From the NCBI GenBank assembly GCA_045538755.1, contig JAZQEC010000002.1:124001-188000 (forward strand): a DNA stretch of 64,000 nt. Reading direction: 5' to 3'. The translations under genes and the position numbers were made by a program. Below are positions 32,172 through 40,459 of this stretch, in pieces. The notes under the pieces were generated by a model. The model saw only the letters and a program-made list of their open reading frames with translations. It did not search any database and was not told the origin of the DNA. Source of the stretch: UBA1738 sp045538755. Its GTDB lineage: Bacteria > Bacillota > Clostridia > UBA1381. The number at the start of each line of letters is the position of its first letter. The stretch's first letter is position 1.

Positions 32172-33248
32172 TTATAACCAACCCTGCTCTTTCTGATACT
32201 GAACAATCAATTTTGCATTATAATCTTCAATCTCGTTAAGGGTCATATCTGCTGAAGGATTTGGTGTGTACCAAGCTTGTGACTCGAAATATTTCTTCAG
32301 TGTAGGATTTGTAAACACACGTCCTTTTCTCGCATAAATTTCATTTCTCAAGAGGTCTAAGTCATATTTTGAAAGACCTGTTATATCAGCTGCTGTCAAA
32401 CGCTGTGTATCGCTTGGGAATAGAATTTTATTTTGTGTTATTGCTCTTGGAGTTGGAGTCGGCTTTGGCGTTGGTGTGGGTGTTGGTTTTGGGGTAGGTG
32501 TTGGAGTCGGAGTTGGTTTTGGAGTCGGCTCAACGGTCGGCTCAACGGTCGGCTCGATTGTTGGTTCAACGGTCGGTTCAACGGTTGGCTCAACGGTTGG
32601 CTCAACAGTTGGTTCGATTGTTGGCTCTGTTATGCCGCTTGTCATAATATCTTTTGTTTGATTATAAGTGGAAATTGCACTTACACCAAAGTAAATAACT
32701 GCACATACACATACGGCTACTATTGCTATGCCGATAGGTTTCTTGTGAGAAGGCGAGCTTTTTTCGGTGCTCTGATTTCTCTTTTCAATATGCTTTGCAT
32801 TCTTTTCAGCAGCCTTTTTCTCTTTTTCAGCAATATCAGCTAATCTCTGTCTCTCTTTTTCGAGGATTTTTTCTTCTATGGCAGCCGCGGCCTTTTGCGC
32901 GTCTGCTTCCTTTTCGGCGAGCTTATCGGCTTTTTCCTGTTCCTTTTTTGCTAAAAGTTCTGTTTTAGCTGTTTCGCGTGCCAATCTATCAGCTTCTTTT
33001 TGCTCCTGTTTTTCGCTGGCTAACCGCTCTTTTTCAGCAAGTTTATCAGCTTTTGCCTGAGCCTTTGCTTTTTCTTCTGCAATTCTGTTGTACTCAAGAC
33101 GCATTTTTTTCTCTTTTTCACGGATTTCCTTTGCAGAAAGATGACGCTTCTCTTCCTGTTCCATTACACGCAAAAGGACCGGTGCTCCGCATTTAGGACA
33201 GCGTTTATGTTCGGTTGTTACTTCTGCGCCACATTTTCTACACTTCAT
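32172..33248 (-). CDS. Zinc-ribbon, coiled-coil membrane protein with EPTV repeats and YARHG domain
   Basis: The protein has 358 residues. In order: a zinc ribbon (CRKCGAE/CPKCGAP), a long Lys/Glu/Ala coiled coil (about 35-165), one membrane helix (IGIAIVAVCVCAVIYFGVS), then an extracellular stalk of repeated EPTV and PTPKPT units, and a C-terminal YARHG domain (DLLRNEIYARKGRVFTNP, then YFESQAWYTPNP). YARHG domains are extracellular modules of unknown ligand. The repetitive stalk is a spacer that may vary in length between strains. It is monocistronic. Confidence 0.75.
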   Translation of the reverse strand: MKCRKCGAEVTTEHKRCPKCGAPVLLRVMEQEEKRHLSAKEIREKEKKMRLEYNRIAEEKAKAQAKADKLAEKERLASEKQEQKEADRLARETAKTELLAKKEQEKADKLAEKEADAQKAAAAIEEKILEKERQRLADIAEKEKKAAEKNAKHIEKRNQSTEKSSPSHKKPIGIAIVAVCVCAVIYFGVSAISTYNQTKDIMTSGITEPTIEPTVEPTVEPTVEPTVEPTIEPTVEPTVEPTPKPTPTPTPTPKPTPTPTPKPTPTPRAITQNKILFPSDTQRLTAADITGLSKYDLDLLRNEIYARKGRVFTNPTLKKYFESQAWYTPNPSADMTLNEIEDYNAKLIVQYQKEQGWL

Positions 33249-33454
33249 TTTTCACTGCTCCTTTGTAGTTCTTATGGTATTTTCTCAAATATATTATAGC
33301 AGATTTTTTTTTCGTGGACAGAGAATTTATGCATTTGTTAGGGAATTGTAACTAAAATACAATTTTGCCGTAATGTAGCAGACGTTTTTGCAGAAATAGC
33401 ATAGAATAAAAAATGGATTTTATGAAATTTTGACAAAATAGCATAAAAGAGGCA

Positions 33455-33483
33455 TTTACATTTTAAAATGAATGTGATATAAT
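33455..33483 (+). promoter_or_regulatory. Promoter of carD
   Basis: TTTACA, 17 bases, TATAAT, 34 bases before the GTG start at 33518. Confidence 0.6.
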
Positions 33484-33517
33484 TATAGTATCGCATATTA
33501 GCGAGGGGGTGACCTTT

Positions 33518-34003
33518 GTGTTTGAAATCGGGGACAAGATTCTTTATCCTATGCATGGCGCAGGGATAATCGAAAGAATAGAAGAACAGACTGTGCTTGG
33601 AAAGAAACAGTCATATTTTATTGTGAAAATGCAACCCGAGGGAATGAAGGTTATGATTCCAACAGAAAATTGTGAGGAAATAGGTGTCAGATGCATTATT
33701 TCAAAAGATGAAGGCATGAAGGTTTTAGAACAGTTCAGAAAGGAACCTCTTGTCTGCGATGATAACTGGAATAGACGTCACCGTGAAAATATGGCAAAAA
33801 TAAAGTCAGGCGATATTTTAAAGGTTATGTCTGTTGTAAAAAACCTAATGTTCCGTGAAAGAATTAAGGGACTTTCAACAAGCGAAAGAAAGATGCTCAG
33901 TGTGTCTCGACAAATTCTTGTAAGCGAGCTTGTTTTATGCGGTGTTGCCGACAAGTGTGATGTAGAAAGCATTATGGCGGACACTATTGAAGAAATGATA
34001 TAA
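33518..34003 (+). CDS. CarD-family transcriptional regulator
   Basis: The protein has 161 residues. The N-terminal Tudor-like RNA-polymerase-interacting domain is clear (FEIGDKILYPMHGAGIIERI, then YFIVKMQPEGMKVMIP). The helical C terminus contains LSTSERKMLSVSRQILVSEL, which contacts promoter DNA in relatives. CarD proteins stabilise open complexes, often at rRNA and housekeeping promoters. GTG 33518 is 7 bases after GAGGGGG; the GTG at 33509 overlaps that site. The pairing carD-ispD-ispF is seen in other bacteria. Confidence 0.85.
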   Translation: MFEIGDKILYPMHGAGIIERIEEQTVLGKKQSYFIVKMQPEGMKVMIPTENCEEIGVRCIISKDEGMKVLEQFRKEPLVCDDNWNRRHRENMAKIKSGDILKVMSVVKNLMFRERIKGLSTSERKMLSVSRQILVSELVLCGVADKCDVESIMADTIEEMI

Positions 34004-34064
34004 AGGATTGCTTGTGTACGGCTTTAAAGCCTTTGTCGGGCAGTCCTTTTTTAAGGAGAATGGT

Positions 34065-34727
34065 ATGAAAATTACGGCTGTTATTGTTGCCGCAGGTCGT
34101 GGCACTAGGATGGGTGCAGATAAAAATAAAGTTTTTTTGGAGCTGTCAGGAAAAACTATCCTTGAAAATACCGTAGAGGTTTTTGAAAACTGCAGCGCAA
34201 TAAATGAAATAGTGGTGGTAACTAACGATATTGAGGAGTGTAAACAGCTTTTAAGCGGCTTTTTGAAGGTAAAAAATATCGTAGAAGGCGGAAGCACACG
34301 TCAGGAGTCAGTAAAAAACGGACTTTTAAGTGCAGATTGTGACATAGTTGTCATACATGACGGTGCAAGAGCATTAATAAGAGAACAGGAAATTTTGGCG
34401 GCAATATCGCAGACTAAAAAATACGGTGCGGCGGCAGTTGGCGTTAAATGTAAGGACACCCTGAAAAAAGCCGATAAAAACGGATTTATTACAGGCACAG
34501 TGGACCGAGAATTTATCTATAATATTCAAACACCGCAGGTTTTTAAATTTAAAGAAATTAAAAGAATGCATAATTTGGCAGACAATAATTCCTTTACTGA
34601 TGACTGCGCTTTGGCAGAAAGTTTTGGCGTTAGGATTAAGATTGTGGACGGAAGCTATGACAACATAAAGATTACCACGCCTGAGGATTTGCAGGTTGCT
34701 GAAAAGATACTCGAAAAAAGGAGATAG
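34065..34727 (+). CDS. ispD: 2-C-methyl-D-erythritol 4-phosphate cytidylyltransferase
   Basis: The protein has 220 residues. It joins CTP to MEP in the non-mevalonate isoprenoid pathway. The N-terminal nucleotide motif VIVAAGRGTRMGADKNKVF and the later VVIHDGARALI and TDDCALAE fit IspD. ATG 34065 follows AAGGAG. ispF begins 3 bases after the stop. Confidence 0.92.
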   Translation: MKITAVIVAAGRGTRMGADKNKVFLELSGKTILENTVEVFENCSAINEIVVVTNDIEECKQLLSGFLKVKNIVEGGSTRQESVKNGLLSADCDIVVIHDGARALIREQEILAAISQTKKYGAAAVGVKCKDTLKKADKNGFITGTVDREFIYNIQTPQVFKFKEIKRMHNLADNNSFTDDCALAESFGVRIKIVDGSYDNIKITTPEDLQVAEKILEKRR

Positions 34728-34730
34728 ATT

Positions 34731-35198
34731 ATGAGAATAGGACAGGGTTTTGATGTACACGCATTTGAAAAGGGACGAGAGCTATTTTTATGCGGAGAAA
34801 AGGTTGAGTATGAGCTTGGTCTTTTGGGACATTCTGATGCAGATGTGGCACTTCATGCGCTTTGTGATGCACTTTTGGGTGCAGCGGCTTTAGGTGACAT
34901 AGGAAGGCATTTTCCTGATACCGACCCTAAATACAAAGGCATTTCAAGCATTATTCTTCTAAAGCACGTTTGCGAACTGGTAAGAGAAAAAGGTTTTGAA
35001 TTTGAAAATGTCGATATTACTATCGTTGCTCAAAAGCCTAAACTGATGAACTATATTCCAAAAATGTGCAAAAATGTGGCAAAAGCAATGGAAATAGATG
35101 AGGACAGAGTGAATGTAAAGGCAACAACGACAGAGCATCTTGGTTTTGAAGGAAGAGGCGAAGGCATTTCATCAACAGCTGTTGTACTTTTAAAATAA
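34731..35198 (+). CDS. ispF: 2-C-methyl-D-erythritol 2,4-cyclodiphosphate synthase
   Basis: The protein has 155 residues. It cyclises CDP-ME 2-phosphate. The metal-binding start RIGQGFDVHAF, LLGHSDADVALHALCDAL, and the end ATTTEHLGFEGRGEGI are canonical. It is a separate protein from IspD here, not the IspDF fusion known elsewhere. Confidence 0.94.
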   Translation: MRIGQGFDVHAFEKGRELFLCGEKVEYELGLLGHSDADVALHALCDALLGAAALGDIGRHFPDTDPKYKGISSIILLKHVCELVREKGFEFENVDITIVAQKPKLMNYIPKMCKNVAKAMEIDEDRVNVKATTTEHLGFEGRGEGISSTAVVLLK

Positions 35199-35208
35199 GC
35201 AATTCTCA

Positions 35209-35236
35209 AAAGAAGGCAGTAGCCTTCTTTTTTTTA
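35209..35236 (+). terminator. Terminator after ispF
   Basis: AAGAAGGC and GCCTTCTT form a stem around AGTA, followed by eight T. Confidence 0.65.
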
Positions 35237-35288
35237 TGTTCTATTTTTATGTAAACGTAAATATGATAAAGGGAAAGAGGTGGACAAA

Positions 35289-36158
35289 ATGTTAACTTTG
35301 GCAAAAGAAGAATTTATATCAGGACAGGAAGTCCTTTCGGCAATTCCAGAAAGAATAAGAGCAAACCTTTTGAAAATGCCATTGGACAAGGTTATGGAAG
35401 TGCGTTTAAGATGTGGTGTGCCTCTGTCTTTGGTATGCACAGACGGGATATTTTATGTAACGCATCGTGGTGCTGTTACGGTAAACTATAAGGAAGGTAT
35501 TTGTGTAAATACAGGGGATATACGCAGAGGAATGGAGCTTATAACACGATCATCAGTTTATGCATTTGAAAATGAAATCCGAAACGGATATATAACTTTG
35601 CCGGGAGGGCATAGAGTTGGTATCAGCGGAGACGCCGTTTTTGAGGACGGCAAAATTTCGCATATAAAGACAGTTCAATCGTTAAATTACCGCTTTGCGC
35701 GTGAAATTATAGGTGCGGCAAATTCTGTGATGGAAAGAATTTTTGACGGAAAATCTGTTAAAAATACTTTGATAGTTTCGCCGCCGATGTGCGGAAAAAC
35801 GACGATGCTCCGTGATATTGCAAGACAGCTCTCGGAAAACGGTAAAAAGGTATCAATTGTGGACGAGCGCAGCGAAATTGCAGCAATTTCATTTGGAATA
35901 TCGCCATATCGCCTTGGCGCAAACTGCGATGTACTCTCTGGAGTAAATAAGGCAGAGGGTATGCTGGTTATGCTTCGATCTATGTCGCCTGATGTCATTA
36001 TCACTGACGAAATCGGTGATGAAAAAGATTTTGCCGCAATTCGTGAAATTAAAAAGCGTGGCGTAAAAGTAATAACAAGCCTGCACGGTGATGATGCTGA
36101 AGTTGATGGCTTTGAAAATATTATCAGGCTTGGAGGCATAGGAAAATGCTTAAACTGA
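35289..36158 (+). CDS. spoIIIAA: Stage III sporulation protein AA
   Basis: The protein has 289 residues. It is the predicted cytosolic ATPase of the SpoIIIA-SpoIIQ channel made in the mother cell. Walker A VSPPMCGKTTMLRDIARQL, SIVDERSEIAA and a Walker-B-like PDVIITDEIG are visible. ATG 35289 is used because GTG 35280 touches the GAAAGAGG site. It is the first of eight contiguous spoIIIA genes and overlaps spoIIIAB by 13 bases. Sigma-E control is expected from the family; I did not identify a clear sigma-E promoter. Confidence 0.93.
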   Translation: MLTLAKEEFISGQEVLSAIPERIRANLLKMPLDKVMEVRLRCGVPLSLVCTDGIFYVTHRGAVTVNYKEGICVNTGDIRRGMELITRSSVYAFENEIRNGYITLPGGHRVGISGDAVFEDGKISHIKTVQSLNYRFAREIIGAANSVMERIFDGKSVKNTLIVSPPMCGKTTMLRDIARQLSENGKKVSIVDERSEIAAISFGISPYRLGANCDVLSGVNKAEGMLVMLRSMSPDVIITDEIGDEKDFAAIREIKKRGVKVITSLHGDDAEVDGFENIIRLGGIGKCLN

Positions 36159-36637
36159 CAGGTGCTGTAATTATACTGATTGCAACTACTATATGGGGGT
36201 TTTTGGAATCAGATAAATTAAAAAAAAGATATGCAGGAATTAAAAAAATAATTTCAGGGCTTGTACTTTTGGAAAACGAAGTCTCTTATGGTAAAAGGGA
36301 CATAAAAACTGCGCTTATGTCAATCGGCGAAATTCAGGATATTGAATTGTTTAAAAATGCCGCCATATATACTGAAAGTTCTGGTATTAAAAAAGGATTT
36401 TGCAGAGCACTTGAAAAAGAAAAATGCATATTGGGGACAGATAAAGAAACGCTGCGAATTCTTGCGGAAAACTTGGGAATGACAGATTCGAATGCGCAAA
36501 TAAACAGTATAAGACATACAAAATGCCTGCTTGAATCGGCGGAAGAGTCGGCTGCTTGCGAATATGAAAAATCAGGCAAGCTATATAAAAGTGCAGGATT
36601 ATTGGGTGGGTTTGCGGCAGTAATTCTTTTGCTTTAG
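36146..36637 (+). CDS. spoIIIAB: Stage III sporulation protein AB
   Basis: The protein has 163 residues. An N-terminal membrane helix (LTGAVIILIATTIWGFLES) is followed by a GspF-like helical domain with the family pattern LENEVSYGKRDI and a final hydrophobic segment. It is related to type II secretion platform proteins. The overlap with AA suggests coupled synthesis. Confidence 0.88.
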   Translation: MLKLTGAVIILIATTIWGFLESDKLKKRYAGIKKIISGLVLLENEVSYGKRDIKTALMSIGEIQDIELFKNAAIYTESSGIKKGFCRALEKEKCILGTDKETLRILAENLGMTDSNAQINSIRHTKCLLESAEESAACEYEKSGKLYKSAGLLGGFAAVILLL

Positions 36638-36649
36638 CGGAGGTAAAAA

Positions 36650-36844
36650 ATGAATGTTGATTTGATATTTCGTATAGCCGGAGTGGGAATTGTTGTAGCA
36701 GTTTTAAATCAACTGCTCATACGTTCGGGTAGAGAAGAACAGGCACTTTTAACAACAATAGCAGGACTGGTAGCGGTTCTTTATGTACTTACAAAAGAAA
36801 TTGGGAACTTGTTTGATACAATCAAGCAAATATTTGGCTTATAG
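36650..36844 (+). CDS. spoIIIAC: Stage III sporulation protein AC
   Basis: The protein has 64 residues with two membrane helices, a normal size for AC. NVDLIFRIAGVGIVVAVLNQ at the N terminus is typical. GGAGG precedes the ATG. It pairs with AD in the channel complex. Confidence 0.9.
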   Translation: MNVDLIFRIAGVGIVVAVLNQLLIRSGREEQALLTTIAGLVAVLYVLTKEIGNLFDTIKQIFGL

Positions 36845-36846
36845 AT

Positions 36847-37239
36847 ATGGAACTCACAAAAATTATTGGCATTGGGATAATCGGTGCATTTCTATCAGTA
36901 ACGGTCAGAACATATCGCCCTGAACTTGGAATAGGTATTGCTGCTGCGACAGGTCTTGTGATTTTTTCTATGATTGTCCCTGAAGTTAGCAGCGTAATTT
37001 CCGATTTGCTTTCTTTGTGTGAAAACACAGGAGTAAATGTGGAATATTTTAAGGCAATCATAAAAATAATTGGTATTGCTTATATAACACAGTATGCAGG
37101 CGAGCTGACAAAAGATGCAGGCGAAAGAGCTATTGCGAAAAAGCTTGAATTTGCAGGAAAGGTAAGTGTTCTGGTTTTAATGATGCCGATTGTGAAAAAT
37201 TTGCTCAATACTATAATAAGTACACTTATGAGCTTTTAA
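36847..37239 (+). CDS. spoIIIAD: Stage III sporulation protein AD
   Basis: The protein has 130 residues with three to four membrane helices (KIIGIGIIGAFLSVTVRTYRP at the start; AYITQYAGELTKDAGERAIA in the middle). It starts 2 bases after AC and belongs to the same complex. Confidence 0.9.
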   Translation: MELTKIIGIGIIGAFLSVTVRTYRPELGIGIAAATGLVIFSMIVPEVSSVISDLLSLCENTGVNVEYFKAIIKIIGIAYITQYAGELTKDAGERAIAKKLEFAGKVSVLVLMMPIVKNLLNTIISTLMSF

Positions 37240-37251
37240 AAGGGACACAAA

Positions 37252-38313
37252 ATGAAAAGACTGTTTATTTTTCTGATTTTATTTATATTTTGTATGCCGG
37301 TGCACGCAGAAGAAATCACAATTTCGGGCGAAAATTTTTATAATGAAACGGCGCAGAACATAGTAAGCGGAGAGCTTGATCTAAATCCGATAACAATTAT
37401 TAATAATTTCCTTAAAAGTGTTTTTGATGAAATCACAAGGACAAAAACGCTGCTCAAATCAATCCTTTTAATTGCGGCTGCGGCAGGCCTTTTAAGAATT
37501 TTATCCGACTCTTTTGGAGAAGGTGAAGCAAGTAGTGCTGCGACCTTTGCCTGTCTTGTACTTATGACGGGTTCTGCTGTCAAAATATTTGCAGAGGTTA
37601 TAGGATATGGAGTTGAAGTAATTCATACGATGTGCGATTTTATAACAAAATTCGAGCCTGTATTCATAGGTCTTTTGGCAACTGCAGGAGCTGTAACGCA
37701 GGCTGCAGCTTTTCAGCCGGTACTTATGGCAAGTGTTTACATATTAAGTCTTATTGTTGATAAATGTATTCTGCCGATGACTTATTTTTCGGCAGTTTTA
37801 GGGATTGTAAATAATATTGGAAACAGATTAGAAGTGGGGACACTAAATAAACTTTTGCAGTCAACAGCAAAGTGGTTTTTGACAGGTGTACTTACGCTTT
37901 TTTCGACAATTTCAGCACTTTACGGCTTTGGAACTTCAGCAATGAACACGGTGACTTTAAAGAGTATTAAGTTCGCTGTGGGAAGCTTTGTTCCGGTTGT
38001 GGGCGGGATTTTGTCGGACACTATCGACACGGTTTTATCGGGTACCAATCTTTTAAAAAATGCGGTAGGAACGGCAGGAATGATAACTTTAATTACAATG
38101 GCATCAGTGCCTATAATAAAAATATGGATAATGATGATGCTTTTAAAAATTACAGCGGCTGTTATTGAGCCGTTTTCTGATAAACGAATTACAGGAATTC
38201 TTTTGTCTGTCGCAGAGTCGGTAAGTATTGTGTTTTCAATGGTCATTACTTCAGTTATGCTTTTTGTTATTTCGATAGGTATTATTTTGGTTTCAACAGG
38301 AGTGAAATTATGA
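37252..38313 (+). CDS. spoIIIAE: Stage III sporulation protein AE
   Basis: The protein has 353 residues. A cleavable signal peptide (FIFLILFIFCMPVHA) is followed by about eight membrane helices. It is a core membrane subunit of the SpoIIIA complex, and its length is close to the family norm. Its stop overlaps the AF start (ATGA). Confidence 0.9.
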   Translation: MKRLFIFLILFIFCMPVHAEEITISGENFYNETAQNIVSGELDLNPITIINNFLKSVFDEITRTKTLLKSILLIAAAAGLLRILSDSFGEGEASSAATFACLVLMTGSAVKIFAEVIGYGVEVIHTMCDFITKFEPVFIGLLATAGAVTQAAAFQPVLMASVYILSLIVDKCILPMTYFSAVLGIVNNIGNRLEVGTLNKLLQSTAKWFLTGVLTLFSTISALYGFGTSAMNTVTLKSIKFAVGSFVPVVGGILSDTIDTVLSGTNLLKNAVGTAGMITLITMASVPIIKIWIMMMLLKITAAVIEPFSDKRITGILLSVAESVSIVFSMVITSVMLFVISIGIILVSTGVKL

Positions 38314-38747
38314 AAGGGTATATAATTACGGTTGCTGTGGTTGCAGTCTCGGCAGCTTTAACAGATATAATCGCACCTAAGGAATGGAGTAAATATATCA
38401 AGGTAATCATAGGATTTTTGGTTTTGTCAGTTATTGTTGCGCCTATTGCAAAGTTTAAAAAAATCAACATTCCATCTTCTTTGGATACATATAATGTGAG
38501 TGATGAGCCGCTAAAGGATAAGGTTTCTAAAACACTTGGAAATAATATTGAAAAGGATATTGAGGAGCGAATTTTGGATGAATTCGGCATAGAAGTAGAG
38601 GCAAAAGTGAAAATAGAAACAGATGAAAAGCATAACATAAAGGGTGTTAATGCAATCGAAATAAAAACTCGCAAAAATCCCACGGGAATGATTGACAGGT
38701 TAAGGAATATTTATGGGTGTGAACAAATTGAAATTAGACTTAAATGA
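38310..38747 (+). CDS. spoIIIAF: Stage III sporulation protein AF
   Basis: The protein has 145 residues. Two N-terminal membrane helices are followed by a ring-building-motif-like soluble domain (KIETDEKHNIKGVNAIEI). The gene overlaps spoIIIAG by 35 bases, an unusually long overlap. Confidence 0.85.
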   Translation: MKGYIITVAVVAVSAALTDIIAPKEWSKYIKVIIGFLVLSVIVAPIAKFKKINIPSSLDTYNVSDEPLKDKVSKTLGNNIEKDIEERILDEFGIEVEAKVKIETDEKHNIKGVNAIEIKTRKNPTGMIDRLRNIYGCEQIEIRLK

Positions 38748-39228
38748 AATTTTTAAAAAATATGCGAATAATAAGAGCCTGTATATAATAATTATAATTG
38801 GGATTATTTTTATGCTGATGCCGCAGGGCGGACAAAGGCAGAAAGATGATGAAAAAACGCAAAACTATAACAGCTATTCCGATGAAGTGCGGCTTCAGGA
38901 AATTCTGTCAAAAATAGACGGCGTGGGCGAGGTTTCAGTTATGATAACCTATTACGGCACTACCAGCTATGATGTGGCATTTGAAAAACGTGCAAGCGGC
39001 TCGATTTCGGACGAAGAAACTACTAAAAGTGAAGAAAATTCAGTTATAACTGCAAACGGACAGCCGCTTGTAAAAGGCGAGGTGTATCCAAAAGCGAAAG
39101 GCGTGGTTATAATTGCGGAAGGAGCCAGAAATGCGTCGGTTAAAAAGGCAATAACTGATGCTGCGACGGCTGCACTTGAGGTAAGCAGTCATAGGGTTTG
39201 TGTTTTAGAAGGAAAGGAAAGGAAATAA
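38713..39228 (+). CDS. spoIIIAG: Stage III sporulation protein AG
   Basis: The protein has 171 residues. A membrane helix (LYIIIIIGIIFMLMP) is followed by a secretin-like ring-building domain (LQEILSKIDGVGEVSVMITY, then GVVIIAEGARNASVKKAITD). AG forms the large ring in the intermembrane space. TTAAGGAA precedes ATG 38713 inside the end of AF. Confidence 0.9.
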   Translation: MGVNKLKLDLNEIFKKYANNKSLYIIIIIGIIFMLMPQGGQRQKDDEKTQNYNSYSDEVRLQEILSKIDGVGEVSVMITYYGTTSYDVAFEKRASGSISDEETTKSEENSVITANGQPLVKGEVYPKAKGVVIIAEGARNASVKKAITDAATAALEVSSHRVCVLEGKERK

Positions 39229-39232
39229 GTTT

Positions 39233-39811
39233 ATGATGGTATTGAAAAAAAAGGAAGTTGTTGCGGGGGCATTAGTGGTTTTGATAGGGGTAGCAGGCTA
39301 TTTGAACTGGTCATATCAGGATACTGTGCGTGTGACAGATGGTGAAAGTTATTTGGAAGAAGTGAAAAAGCTTGGCGAGGCGGAATTTGTAAATTCGGAA
39401 AAGGACGATGTTGATGACACAGAAGCGCCTGAAGAAAAGGCTGAAGAAACAGTTGCACCAACAGCGGAGTATTTTACCGAAGCAAAGCTCTCAAAAGACA
39501 ACTCACGTTCAAAAGCCCTTGAAATTTTAAATCAGACAGCGGTTAACGAAAGCTTTGACAGCGAGGTAAGAAAACAAGCGCAGAATAAAATTATTTCAAT
39601 CGCAGATTCCACTGAAAAGGAAGCAATAATTGAAAATGTTGCAAAGGCAAAAGGATATAAAGATATTTCCGTGTATATTGATGGCGAAAGTGTGGAAATA
39701 ATAGTTAAAAAGAGCAACTTTTCAAGTGAAGACGTAAAGACAATTAAAGAGATTGTTACCTCTGAACTTGATACCTCCGCTAAGAATATTAAAATTATTG
39801 AAGCAAAATAG
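39233..39811 (+). CDS. spoIIIAH: Stage III sporulation protein AH
   Basis: The protein has 192 residues. One N-terminal membrane helix (VAGALVVLIGVAGYLNW), an acidic linker and a C-terminal EscJ/PrgK-like ring domain (SIADSTEKEAIIENVAKAKG, then KSNFSSEDVKTIKEIVTSE). It pairs with SpoIIQ across the intermembrane space. ATG 39233 and 39236 are both possible. It is the last gene of the operon. Confidence 0.9.
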   Translation: MMVLKKKEVVAGALVVLIGVAGYLNWSYQDTVRVTDGESYLEEVKKLGEAEFVNSEKDDVDDTEAPEEKAEETVAPTAEYFTEAKLSKDNSRSKALEILNQTAVNESFDSEVRKQAQNKIISIADSTEKEAIIENVAKAKGYKDISVYIDGESVEIIVKKSNFSSEDVKTIKEIVTSELDTSAKNIKIIEAK

Positions 39812-39840
39812 TTGAATTTTTGTTCGGTATTTGATATAAT
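39812..39840 (+). promoter_or_regulatory. Sigma-A promoter of the Asp23 gene
   Basis: TTGAAT, 17 bases, TATAAT, directly after the spoIIIAH stop, showing that the Asp23 gene has its own vegetative promoter. Confidence 0.65.
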
Positions 39841-39904
39841 TAGCTAAAGAAGAAAGAAAACTCTTTGTTTTCGGGTTTGCTTTTATGGAAAGGAATGAAG
39901 AAAC

Positions 39905-40390
39905 ATGGATGAAAATAAGAATATAATTGAAGAAATTACTTTAGAAGAAGATACAGGAAAAGTTAATATTTCGGATGAAGTTGTTGCTACTATTGCGGGA
40001 ATTGCAGCTACCGAGATTAAAGGTGTAGCAGGAATGTCCGGAAATGCTCTGGATGTGATTTCTCAAAAGCTTGGTGCTAAAAAAAGCTCTCAAAGAGGTG
40101 TTAAAGTTTCCGTTACTCCTGACGGTGCAGTGATTGACCTTTATATTGTTGTGGATTTTGGCGTAAGAATTCCTGAACTTGCGTGGGAGGTTCAGGAAAA
40201 TGTTAAAAACAGCGTTGAGTCTATGACTGGGATTGATGTTATAAAAGTAAATGTCCGCATAGAAGGAGTAAGCTTCGAAAAGGAAAAAGAGAAAAAACCG
40301 AAGCAGAAGGAAGAATCAATAGAAGAAATTCCCGAAAACAGTGATGAAATTGTAAGCGAGGTCATTCTTGTAGAAGATGATGAAGAATAA
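39905..40390 (+). CDS. Asp23/Gls24-family protein
   Basis: The protein has 161 residues. The family core is clear: ISDEVVATIAGIAATEIKGV, then VKVSVTPDGAVIDLYIVVDF and LAWEVQENVKNSVESMTGI. The tail is very acidic (Lys/Glu then Glu/Asp). Members are abundant envelope-stress or membrane-peripheral proteins. Location between spoIIIA and clpC is common in Clostridia. Confidence 0.88.
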   Translation: MDENKNIIEEITLEEDTGKVNISDEVVATIAGIAATEIKGVAGMSGNALDVISQKLGAKKSSQRGVKVSVTPDGAVIDLYIVVDFGVRIPELAWEVQENVKNSVESMTGIDVIKVNVRIEGVSFEKEKEKKPKQKEESIEEIPENSDEIVSEVILVEDDEE

Positions 40391-40392
40391 TA

Positions 40393-40421
40393 AAAAATCA
40401 GCTTTTTAAAGCTGATTTTTT
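40393..40421 (+). terminator. Terminator of the Asp23 gene
   Basis: AAAAATCAGCTT / AAGCTGATTTTT forms a stem with a short TT loop and T tail. Confidence 0.75.
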
Positions 40422-40426
40422 GATGG

Positions 40427-40458
40427 AAAATGCAAAGCGATTGTTCGCTTTGCATTTT
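40427..40458 (-). terminator. Terminator of the ctsR-clpC operon
   Basis: A perfect 14-bp stem (40427-40440 with 40445-40458, loop TTGT) lies just after the clpC stop on the minus strand. Confidence 0.75.
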
Positions 40459-40459
40459 G

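Noticed and set aside
32476..32661. Plus-strand ORF rich in Val and Gly opposite the YARHG gene
   Set aside because: It is the antisense reading of the EPTV/PTPKP repeat stalk, with no ribosome site of its own.
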